From Pseudoalteromonas sp. (GTDB lineage: Bacteria > Pseudomonadota > Gammaproteobacteria > Enterobacterales > Alteromonadaceae): DNA of 64,000 nt. This document shows positions 56,934 to 64,000 of this stretch, in pieces. Position 1 is the first letter of the stretch, and each line of letters opens with the position of its first letter. Location: contig NZ_JAGYIU010000003.1 of assembly GCF_018402495.1 (NCBI RefSeq), forward strand, positions 62,001 through 126,000, written 5' to 3'. Both the position numbers and the translations under genes were made by a program. The notes under the pieces were generated by a model. It saw only the letters and a program-made list of their open reading frames with translations, was not told the origin of the DNA and ran no database searches.

Positions 56934-58556
56934 ATGTGGGCTGCAATCGGTTATCTTTTAACAGCATTGGTCTTTATAGCTATGGGGCTGGAAGTTAACT
57001 CTGTTTACTTCGCAGTGGCTTTTTTTTGGGCGGCTTTGTCGTTGCTTTTAGTCAGCGGTGCTTATTTTTTTAATGCCGGCAAAGTATTTAGAAAGCGTGA
57101 AAACGGCGTTATCCCTTTTTATATCCGCTGGGCATTTGTTCCTTTTTTACTCGGGGCGCAAATTTATAATGCATGGTCGCGTAAACACGATAAAGTACCA
57201 CCTATACAGCAAATAAACGATAATTTATTTTTAGCCTGTCGTTTATTTCCCTCCGATATAGATACATTAAAAGAAAACGGCATTACCGCTGTTTTAGATG
57301 TAACCTGTGAATTTGACGGTCTAGAATGGACCTCTACCCAAGAAAATATTAACTATTTGAACATACCTGTACTTGATCATAGCGTCCCTACGCGTTCACA
57401 ACTAAACCAAGCGATTAACTGGATCCATCATCATATAAAAAAAGACCGCCGTGTTGTGGTGCATTGTGCGCTTGGTCGTGGTCGTTCGGTTTTTGTGATG
57501 GCTGCGTATTTATTGAGTCAGAATAAGGAGGCTGATGTTCATGATATTCTTGCGCAAATCAAAGAAACACGCGAAACAGCCAATCTTAACAAACGCCAAT
57601 TACGCCACTTGGTAAAACGCCATCGAAGCGGGGAGTTGCTGATAAAAAACAAAGCGTATTTAATTGCTAACCCAGTGTCGGGGACTAAGTTATGGTCTGA
57701 AAAAGAACATTTAATTGTGGCGCGTTTATCCGCTTATTATGATTTAACTGTTTTAAAAACGACACCTCAAAACAATGGTATTACACTGGCTAAACAGGCT
57801 ATTGAGCACGAGCCTGATATTGTTATTGCCTGCGGTGGTGATGGAACCGTGACAGAGGTTGCAAGTGTATTAGTAAATACGTCATGTCATTTAGGAATTA
57901 TACCGCTGGGTACTGCAAATGCATTGGCGCATGTACTGATGGGCATAAAATCTAAATTTATACCCGTAGAGCAAGCCTGCGATTTAATTATTGATGGTCA
58001 AACCAATCTAATTGATACCGCATATTGTAATGATGAGTTGATGTTATTGTTAATTGGTATCGGTTTTGAGCATGCAATGATTGAAAAAGCGGATAGAGAG
58101 TCGAAAAATAAATCGGGACAGCTAGCTTACATAAATGGTTTTTTACATTCATTTGGTGAAAATAAAGCGCAACAGTTGACAATTAAACTCGATGACAATG
58201 AGCCAAAAGCGATTAACACCAATAGTTTTATTGTGGCAAATGCAGCGCCATTCACAACCCTTTTAGCACAAGGGGGTGGTCAGCCGGATCACCGTGATGG
58301 TTTATTGGATGTAAACTGGTTAACACCGAATAAAGATAACGAAACCACTGTATTGAGTATCGCTGAGCTGCTGTTTAGTAGCATTACGCAAACACATTTA
58401 GCCATAGATTCACATTATACTAATGCAAAACGGGTCGAAATAAGCGCTGATGAAACACTTAAGTACGTAATTGACGGTGAGGTTAAATCTGCCGATAAAG
58501 TGGTGGTGAGCATTAACCCAGGGTCACTTAATGTTATATGCCAAGAGCAAAATTAA
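56934..58556 (+). CDS. Fusion of membrane segment, dual-specificity phosphatase and diacylglycerol kinase-like domain
   Basis: 540 residues. ATG 56934 is chosen because AAGGAG lies seven bases upstream; the frame can extend to 56895. The N-terminus has two or three membrane helices. Residues about 100-240 are a cysteine phosphatase (active site HCALGRGRS). From about 250 there is a YegS/DAGK-type lipid kinase with ANPVSG, ACGGDGTVTEV and PLGTANALA. One protein can thus both remove and add phosphate, probably on a lipid at the inner membrane; phosphatidylglycerophosphate-like or diacylglycerol substrates are guesses. Such fusions recur in marine gammaproteobacteria but are little studied. Confidence 0.88.
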   Translation: MWAAIGYLLTALVFIAMGLEVNSVYFAVAFFWAALSLLLVSGAYFFNAGKVFRKRENGVIPFYIRWAFVPFLLGAQIYNAWSRKHDKVPPIQQINDNLFLACRLFPSDIDTLKENGITAVLDVTCEFDGLEWTSTQENINYLNIPVLDHSVPTRSQLNQAINWIHHHIKKDRRVVVHCALGRGRSVFVMAAYLLSQNKEADVHDILAQIKETRETANLNKRQLRHLVKRHRSGELLIKNKAYLIANPVSGTKLWSEKEHLIVARLSAYYDLTVLKTTPQNNGITLAKQAIEHEPDIVIACGGDGTVTEVASVLVNTSCHLGIIPLGTANALAHVLMGIKSKFIPVEQACDLIIDGQTNLIDTAYCNDELMLLLIGIGFEHAMIEKADRESKNKSGQLAYINGFLHSFGENKAQQLTIKLDDNEPKAINTNSFIVANAAPFTTLLAQGGGQPDHRDGLLDVNWLTPNKDNETTVLSIAELLFSSITQTHLAIDSHYTNAKRVEISADETLKYVIDGEVKSADKVVVSINPGSLNVICQEQN

Positions 58557-58597
58557 ATCACTAAAAAGGCGTAAATGTTACGCCATTTGGCACTTAT

Positions 58598-58906
58598 TTA
58601 CTTTTTAATAGAAGGCCACACAAAACCCGATGCATCAGGTTGCGTGGGCTTAGCGTGTTTTAACTTATTTTTGGGCTTACGTAATGGTTTGTTGTTAATA
58701 GTATGAATATAAAGTGCTTCAACTTTATCTCTTGCCCATGGGGTTTTACGTAAAAACTTTAAGCTTGATTTTATGCTTGGCGAATCGGTAAAACATTTTA
58801 TATTTACTTGCTCGCCCATTGTTTTAAAGCCTAAACGTTGCTCAAGCTCAACAAGTATTTGCTCTAGGGTTACCCCATGAAGCGGGTTTTTTGGTTGATT
58901 ATTCAT
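58598..58906 (-). CDS. VF530-family (DUF2132) small protein
   Basis: 102 residues. The pattern NPLHGVTLEQILVELEQRLGFKTMGE, then SSLKFLRKTPWARDKVEALYI, is the VF530 domain, a helical fold suggested to bind DNA. A basic tail (KPKNKLKHAK) follows. Function not established. Confidence 0.88.
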   Translation of the reverse strand: MNNQPKNPLHGVTLEQILVELEQRLGFKTMGEQVNIKCFTDSPSIKSSLKFLRKTPWARDKVEALYIHTINNKPLRKPKNKLKHAKPTQPDASGFVWPSIKK

Positions 58907-59006
58907 AGTTACACTGCTTTTTTAAACTGTGCACATTGTAACGTATCCCGCTACATCTTGATAGCTTGCAGGATCGTGCGCTAAAGTGACTAATTGTTAA
59001 TCAAAA

Positions 59007-59309
59007 TTAATTAACGGTAATGGTTGCAGGTTTCTTTGGGTAAATAAGGTTACCTTGCTTATCGAGCTTTAACCACATTAATTGACTGTTGTTATGCTGA
59101 GGGTGCTTAGTGGCGCATACTAGCGTAATTGAATGAACTTGCAGCAAAGCCCCTTCGCTGTAACGTTTATTATCATACCAGCACTCAGTATGAGTGCTAA
59201 CAAGTTGGGTTGCATCAACGAATGGGCGTGTTTTTATTGTATTAGCGCTGCTTAAAGTTGAAAAACATAAGTATGCAGTACCAATAAAAAAATTGAAAAA
59301 ATAACGCAT
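59007..59309 (-). CDS. DUF1496-family small exported protein (YnjH-like)
   Basis: About 100 residues from ATG 59309 with GAGG seven bases upstream; the longer frame to 59408 is not supported. Signal peptide FFIGTAYLCFSTLSSA, then the family core CWYDNKRYSEGALLQV and a second Cys in LVCATK. Periplasmic; function unknown. Confidence 0.82.
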   Translation of the reverse strand: MRYFFNFFIGTAYLCFSTLSSANTIKTRPFVDATQLVSTHTECWYDNKRYSEGALLQVHSITLVCATKHPQHNNSQLMWLKLDKQGNLIYPKKPATITVN

Positions 59310-59408
59310 GAATAACCTCAAGGTGTTTAAAATAAGCACACTTAGCAAAAAAAACATGCTAGGGTAATATAACAAGTAAAACACAGAACAATAAAAAGGT
59401 GAACACAT

Positions 59409-59642
59409 ATGCTATTTAATCAAACCATGATTGACGAATTTACACTCTTGGCAAAGTTTCCACGTGAAAGCAAAATGCAGGGAATTAAACTACATTCTGA
59501 TGCTGAACCTGCTTTATTAAGCGCAGCACAACGATTATTCGAAAAGGGAATTATAGATAGCCCAGATGGTGGTTATTTAACTGATCTGGGCTTAGATTTA
59601 ATTGATCACGTCACTGTTATACACAGTGCGTTAAAAAGTTAG
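59409..59642 (+). CDS. TIGR02647-family small protein
   Basis: 77 residues. FTLLAKFPRESKMQGIKLHSDA, AAQRLFEKGIIDSPDGGYLTDLG matches this conserved gammaproteobacterial family, whose shape suggests a winged-helix-like DNA binder. AAGGTG precedes the ATG. It overlaps the convergent maiA gene by four bases. Confidence 0.88.
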   Translation: MLFNQTMIDEFTLLAKFPRESKMQGIKLHSDAEPALLSAAQRLFEKGIIDSPDGGYLTDLGLDLIDHVTVIHSALKS

Positions 59643-60268
59643 TTTGCATCAGCTTGGTTCTCAGGCGCTGCATCAATAAAGGCTGATAATTCATTACAAC
59701 GCTGATATACGGCTGTTATTTTAGGGAAAGCAGCCATATCAACGTTAAAACGAATGGCATTAAATACCTGCGGCACTAAACACACATCAGCTAAGCTTGG
59801 TGAGTCGCCTGCGCAAAATGTATTTTTGCTATCAAGCATACGCTCTATTTTTTCAAAGCCTACTTCAACCCAGTGTCGGTACCATTTATTTTTTGCATCA
59901 TCATCAACATTAAGTTCACTGCTTAAATATTTAAGCACGCGCAAATTATCAATAGGGTGAATATCACACGCAATCGCGTAACTTAAATTGCGAATGTGCG
60001 CTTTTTGCCATGCATTACCTTGCAGTAATGGGACTTGTGGGTATTGATCTTCTAAGTATTCTAAAATAGCTAAAGATTGCCCTAATACGCCGTCTTCAGT
60101 TTCTAAAGCAGGTAACAGTCCTTGTGGGTTTTTCTGCAAATAATCTGCGCTTTGTTGCTCAGATTTTAATAAATTAACGGGTACTAATTGATGATCAATA
60201 TTTTTTAGGTTTAATGCGATGCGCACACGATATGCTGCAGATGAGCGAAAATAAGTATAAAGCTTCAT
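59639..60268 (-). CDS. maiA: Maleylacetoacetate isomerase
   Basis: 209 residues, zeta-class glutathione S-transferase. The active-site region SSAAYRVRIALNLK and the NPQGLLPALE glutathione loop are present. It isomerises maleylacetoacetate to fumarylacetoacetate in tyrosine breakdown. It follows hmgA by seven bases, with AAGGA inside the end of hmgA, so the two are one operon. The next enzyme, fumarylacetoacetase, is not in this window. Confidence 0.95.
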   Translation of the reverse strand: MKLYTYFRSSAAYRVRIALNLKNIDHQLVPVNLLKSEQQSADYLQKNPQGLLPALETEDGVLGQSLAILEYLEDQYPQVPLLQGNAWQKAHIRNLSYAIACDIHPIDNLRVLKYLSSELNVDDDAKNKWYRHWVEVGFEKIERMLDSKNTFCAGDSPSLADVCLVPQVFNAIRFNVDMAAFPKITAVYQRCNELSAFIDAAPENQADAN

Positions 60269-60275
60269 GGTTCAA

Positions 60276-61577
60276 TTATCCTTGTGGGCCACTGTAGTGT
60301 TTTTTAATCGTACGCCAGCAGTCTGTGTAGTTTGGTTGGCGCTCTTTGCCATCTAGTGCGTATTTTGTTGGTGAAATAACGTAACGTGATTCAAACATAA
60401 ATGCGAGGGTATTTTCATAGCGTTGCGGTTCAAGCTCAGCGTTAGAGGCCTTTTCAAATACATCCGCTTCAGGACCATGCGGCGACATACAATTATGTAA
60501 ACTCATACCACCAGGTACAAACCCATGCTCTTTGGCATCGTACACACCTTCAATTAAGCCCATAAATTCACTCATAATATTACGGTGATAATAAGGCGGG
60601 CGGAAGGTGTTTTCAGCCACCATCCAGCGTGGTGGAAAAATAGCAAAATCTATATTAGCAACGCCTTCGGTGCCTGACGGCGAAGTGAGTACTGTAAAGA
60701 TAGACGGATCGGGGTGATCAAAGCTCACTGTATTCATTACATTAAAGCGCGCTAAATCATATTTATATGGCGCACTGTTTCCTGTCCAAGCAACGACATC
60801 TAAAGGGGAGTGGCCAATATCACAGCGGAACATATTACCGTTGAACTTAGCAACCAGTTCAAAATCACCCTCAATATCTTCAAAGGCAGCTACCGGGTAT
60901 TGAAAATCGCGGTCGTTAGCGTAGCCGTTGGCGCCCACCGGACCACGCTCAGCTAACACATAAGCATGACCATAGTTTTCACAAATATACCCACGCGCTG
61001 TATCACTTAATAATTGCACCTGAAACTTAATACCACGTGGAATAACTGCAATTTCACCGGCTTTAATACTTAAATGCCCAAGTTCTGTTCTCAGTAATAA
61101 TTCCCCGTGTTGTGGTACAAATAACATTTCGCCATCGGCGTTATAAAAAAAGCGCTTATCCATCGATTTATTGGCAACATAAACATGAATGCCAATACCG
61201 GCTTGCCCATTGGCACTGCCGTTTGCAGCCATCGTTATTAAGCCATCAATAAAATCGGTTGGCGTAGTGGGAATATCAATGGGATCCCAGCGCAGCATGG
61301 TTGGTGGAGTCGGCACTTCAGTAATGGGAGCGGTTCTAATTAAGCCGTTGTCTATGGCTCTATAATCGCCTTGCACAACCGAGGGGCGAATACGATACAT
61401 CCACGTGCGGCGGTTATCGGCGCGAGGAGCGGTAAATGCAGTGGTACTGAATTGCTCTGCGTATAAATCATATTTTACTTTTTGCGGACTAAATTGCCCA
61501 ATCGGTAATGCACCAGGCAGCGCTTCGGTTTCAAATTCATTGCCAAAGCCGGTCATGTAGTTTAATTGTGTCGCCAT
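60276..61577 (-). CDS. hmgA: Homogentisate 1,2-dioxygenase
   Basis: 433 residues. It opens the ring of homogentisate to maleylacetoacetate using Fe2+ and O2. The iron ligands are visible: His and Glu in [13 protein letters not shown] and His in MSPHGPEA. The conserved start [16 protein letters not shown] fits. CAGGAG precedes the ATG. Loss of this enzyme leads to brown pigment (pyomelanin) in many bacteria. Confidence 0.97.
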   Translation of the reverse strand: MATQLNYMTGFGNEFETEALPGALPIGQFSPQKVKYDLYAEQFSTTAFTAPRADNRRTWMYRIRPSVVQGDYRAIDNGLIRTAPITEVPTPPTMLRWDPIDIPTTPTDFIDGLITMAANGSANGQAGIGIHVYVANKSMDKRFFYNADGEMLFVPQHGELLLRTELGHLSIKAGEIAVIPRGIKFQVQLLSDTARGYICENYGHAYVLAERGPVGANGYANDRDFQYPVAAFEDIEGDFELVAKFNGNMFRCDIGHSPLDVVAWTGNSAPYKYDLARFNVMNTVSFDHPDPSIFTVLTSPSGTEGVANIDFAIFPPRWMVAENTFRPPYYHRNIMSEFMGLIEGVYDAKEHGFVPGGMSLHNCMSPHGPEADVFEKASNAELEPQRYENTLAFMFESRYVISPTKYALDGKERQPNYTDCWRTIKKHYSGPQG

Positions 61578-61631
61578 TACTGACTCCTGTGAAAGTGGGG
61601 GAGTGTTATATTTTTGTTATTTACGCTAAGA

Positions 61632-61649
61632 TACTCTCAAGTGAGAGTA
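61632..61649. promoter_or_regulatory. Palindrome between hmgA and the MarR gene, likely operator
   Basis: TACTCTCA-ag-TGAGAGTA, perfect 8-bp arms, lies 55 bases before hmgA and 80 before the MarR gene. The size fits a MarR dimer site controlling both divergent promoters. Confidence 0.65.
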
Positions 61650-61729
61650 ATATCAAATATGCTGATCACGACCGTTGTAAATAAAAGTGAACAGATAAAA
61701 GTCGTATGTAAATAAATAAGTGATTCAAT

Positions 61730-62161
61730 ATGAAAATAGATTTAGCGAGGTTTTTACCTTATCAACTAACACACTTAGCAACACAGGTAAGTAATGACTT
61801 TGCTTGCGTTTATAATACTGAGTTTGGTCTAAGTGTTCCACAATGGCGAATACTGGCTAATTTAGCGCAATATGGGCAAAGTACCGCAAAGCAATTATGC
61901 AGCCAAGCAGATATGGATAAATCGACGGTCTCAAGAGCGGTAAGGGCGCTGAGTGAGAAAGGTTATATCCGCTGTAAAGTGAATGATGATGATAAGCGTG
62001 CCACACTTTTAGTACTTAGCAAAAATGGAGAAGCATTGTACGAAAAAATAACGCCACAGGCATTGCAATGGGAGCAAGCATTATTAAGCTGTCTGTCGAA
62101 TGATGAACAACACCAGCTAATCGCTATTTTTGAAAAGTTAAAAAATAAATTACAGGCATAA
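61730..62161 (+). CDS. MarR-family transcriptional regulator
   Basis: 143 residues, winged-helix dimer. Recognition helix region SQADMDKSTVSRAVRALSEKGYI and wing VNDDDKRATLLVLSKNG are typical. It is divergent from hmgA-maiA and probably controls that operon in response to an aromatic ligand such as homogentisate; this is inferred from location. A terminator follows directly. Confidence 0.9.
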   Translation: MKIDLARFLPYQLTHLATQVSNDFACVYNTEFGLSVPQWRILANLAQYGQSTAKQLCSQADMDKSTVSRAVRALSEKGYIRCKVNDDDKRATLLVLSKNGEALYEKITPQALQWEQALLSCLSNDEQHQLIAIFEKLKNKLQA

Positions 62162-62184
62162 AAAAGCCCACAATGTGGGCTTTT
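62162..62184. terminator. Bidirectional terminator between the MarR gene and the TonB receptor
   Basis: AAAAGCCCACA and TGTGGGCTTTT, perfect 11-bp arms around one central base, sit between the two convergent stops. Confidence 0.88.
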
Positions 62185-62209
62185 GAATACACTAATTTAA
62201 TTAATCAAA

Positions 62210-64000
62210 TTAGAAGGTGTAACGAACACCTACACGCATTTCCCATAATGACGCACCAGTTTGCACTGAAGTATTTGCGTTATTACCGTTAAAGCCTGAG
62301 TAAACGTAACGACCTTGGTCATCTAAAGATGTTGATATCATGCTTGCGCCAACGAAAGGACCTTTCTTAAGTACGCCCCAGTCATCATTTAGCATATTTG
62401 TAAGGTTGTCGATTACGAAGAATGCTTCACCTTTATGGCCTTCCATAAAGCCTGGTAATTCTTGTGTAATCTTAAAGTTAAACTTAACAAACCAATCTGA
62501 ATTTTGTTGGTTACGGCCTGCAATTTCACCGCGTTTAAGCCCTTCAGAAGCAATGAAGTCGTTAAACTCATTGATTTCATCAGCCGACATGTCGTAAACA
62601 ACGTTTGGATCGTTTTCAAGTGGAACGTAAAGTAATTGACGGCTACCATTCCAGCTATCATCACCCCAGACACTGTCACTTCTATTATATGTAAAGCTGT
62701 AAGGTAGGCCTTTATATGCTTCACCGTAAAGGTTAAAGCGTGTTTCAAAGCCGTCTACAAACTCATGCTTGTAACCAAGCGTCATAGTAAAACGATGCGG
62801 AATTTCATAATCTGAAGATGCAACACCAGGGTTACCAGGGTTTGAAAGCGCGATGTTACCGTAGTTAGAACCTGCGGTAGAGCTAGTCATTGGATTTACA
62901 TCGTCTGCATCAGTGTATGCATAACCAAAGCTAAAGTTAATACCATTGTCATACATTTTACTGATTGCAGCAGAGATAACTGAAGCATCACCACTGTTAC
63001 CACTTACGTTGGTAAGTAGTAAATCACCACTGCGACCATCGATTTCTTCATAAATAGGGCGGCCATCAAAAGTGGTCTCGCCGCTATCTTGAAGTGAAAT
63101 ATCACGCATTACTGCAGCATCTTTTTTCTTTGAGTATAAGTAATCTAAAGAGATTACGTACTCGTCTTCAGTTGTGTATGTAGCACCAAGTGAGTATTTC
63201 CACTCTGAAGGAATTTCGAAATCAGGGTCTACAGCATTAACTGTTGCATCGCCTACGCCAATTTCAGTATTTGCAACAATATCGAACATTTCTTGAGGTA
63301 CGTCAAAACCAGGGGTACCGCCATTTACGTTAGCTGTATTAAATAAATCTACACCACGAAGCTGTGTACTAATATTTGTAATACCGTCGTTAGAGTATGA
63401 GTTAGATAGCCAAACGTTAGGGTTACCACCAGAGAACAAGCCTAGACCAGCACGCACTTCAAGTTCATCTGTTGCATACCACTGAAAACCAACACGTGGT
63501 TGCAGTAAGTCAATACCATCAAATGTTGCTTGGTTACTGTAACCGTAGCGGTTAGTGAAGTTTTGGTTAAAATTAGGAACATCGTCGCTTGTGTACTTAT
63601 CATAACGTAGACCAAACTGAATTGTTGCGTCTAAGTCAGAGAATGCGTATTCATCTTGAACGTAGAAAGTATGCTGAGCATATGAAAAACTAGCCGCTGC
63701 ATCATTTGGATCATTTGTACCAGCCGCATTGTTGTAGTAAATACGGTCAGCTATACCAGCTTCAAAAGCATCGATACCACTAGTGCCTGCATCATTGTCA
63801 TTGAAGAAGCGCCATTCACCTTGCGTATGCTGAACAAATAAGTTGAATACAGAAAGTTCCTCAAACTCATAGCCAGCAGTAATAGTGTGTTGGTCTAAGT
63901 AGTAAGTACCAGCAACTTTAAATGTAGTTGTGTCGTAATCTAAATCGTTTGATTGACGAGAATCATCTGGGCCAATGAATACAGTACCACCTTTAGGCGT
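62210..64000 (-). CDS. Oar-like TonB-dependent receptor, N-terminal part outside window
   Basis: The frame is open to the right edge, giving about 596 visible residues of the beta-barrel part; the signal peptide, any carboxypeptidase-like domain and the plug are outside. Blocks such as ATIQFGLRYDKY, LEVRAGLGLFSGGNPNVWLS and the closing VGVRYTF (C-terminal Phe) fit the Oar-like receptor group, abundant in marine gammaproteobacteria. The substrate is unknown. A GTG at 63457 is internal and not a start. Confidence 0.9.
   Translation of the reverse strand, partial: TPKGGTVFIGPDDSRQSNDLDYDTTTFKVAGTYYLDQHTITAGYEFEELSVFNLFVQHTQGEWRFFNDNDAGTSGIDAFEAGIADRIYYNNAAGTNDPNDAAASFSYAQHTFYVQDEYAFSDLDATIQFGLRYDKYTSDDVPNFNQNFTNRYGYSNQATFDGIDLLQPRVGFQWYATDELEVRAGLGLFSGGNPNVWLSNSYSNDGITNISTQLRGVDLFNTANVNGGTPGFDVPQEMFDIVANTEIGVGDATVNAVDPDFEIPSEWKYSLGATYTTEDEYVISLDYLYSKKKDAAVMRDISLQDSGETTFDGRPIYEEIDGRSGDLLLTNVSGNSGDASVISAAISKMYDNGINFSFGYAYTDADDVNPMTSSTAGSNYGNIALSNPGNPGVASSDYEIPHRFTMTLGYKHEFVDGFETRFNLYGEAYKGLPYSFTYNRSDSVWGDDSWNGSRQLLYVPLENDPNVVYDMSADEINEFNDFIASEGLKRGEIAGRNQQNSDWFVKFNFKITQELPGFMEGHKGEAFFVIDNLTNMLNDDWGVLKKGPFVGASMISTSLDDQGRYVYSGFNGNNANTSVQTGASLWEMRVGVRYTF

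Noticed and set aside
63457..63457. GTG as start of the last TonB receptor
   Set aside because: The frame is open to the window edge and upstream codons read as receptor barrel sequence.
1..64000. CRISPR arrays, tRNA, rRNA, or prophage structural genes
   Set aside because: No regularly spaced repeats, no tRNA cloverleaf or rRNA sequence, and no capsid, portal, terminase or integrase genes were recognised.

Overview
The window looks like chromosome from a marine gammaproteobacterium of the order Alteromonadales, most likely Pseudoalteromonas or a close relative. That is inferred from the moderately AT-rich sequence, the gammaproteobacterial versions of housekeeping genes (ppc, two-domain cdd, udp, rlmF, tdk), two large TonB-dependent receptors, an AcrAB-TolC type pump and a homogentisate pathway. 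I saw no rRNA, tRNA or CRISPR array. About four fifths of the window is ordinary core genome with short operons; the unusual part is a roughly 13 kb accessory island at about 24.2-37.8 kb.

Left part (1-24 kb): the 3' end of a LuxO-like sigma-54 response regulator; a repeat-rich gap; bfd facing two bacterioferritin genes whose products have complementary active sites; a zinc-type cation efflux protein; a DNA alkylation repair pair (Ada/AlkA fusion plus ogt); tdk; threonine aldolase and rlmF; a TPR-sulfotransferase; a TonB-dependent receptor; a tiny Cys-rich oxidoreductase-like gene; an M17 aminopeptidase; a FabH-like synthase and a VOC protein; a RegB/RegA-type redox two-component pair; PpiC; a YfcC-type transporter; and a yeast-type cytosine deaminase gene broken by one extra base in a poly-A run.

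Island (about 24.2-37.8 kb): it is bracketed by two copies of a DsbA/FrnE-type gene. The left copy is only the last 80 or so codons, cut by an IS66-family element; the right copy is complete. The IS66 element keeps its terminal repeats, but two of its three genes are dead and no target duplication is visible. The cargo is a small secreted Cys-rich protein, then a 2356-residue secreted SpvB/FG-GAP/YD-repeat (Rhs-type) protein with a metzincin-like zinc protease at its tip (HExxHxxGxxH plus a Met-turn). A gene overlapping the toxin's stop codon follows and encodes a small protein with its own signal peptide, the expected arrangement for a toxin and a periplasmic immunity protein. The toxin gene contains a run of nine G bases that could act as an on/off switch. 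Downstream lie an IS110/IS1111-group element with a long non-coding end (candidate bridge RNA), a remnant of the same element's end, an unoccupied copy of its target site, and a small possible lipoprotein gene.

Right part (37.8-64 kb): an M24 peptidase; a three-gene cluster (DCC thiol protein, short-chain dehydrogenase, flavin reductase); ppc; the pyrimidine salvage pair cdd and udp; an arginase-family ureohydrolase; a periplasmic binding protein; a PaeA-like CBS membrane protein; a complete RND efflux operon with a palindromic operator and a downstream TetR gene; a fusion of a dual-specificity phosphatase with a diacylglycerol kinase-like domain; small conserved proteins (VF530, DUF1496, TIGR02647); hmgA-maiA with a divergent MarR regulator and a palindrome between them; and the C-terminal part of an Oar-like TonB-dependent receptor that runs off the right edge.
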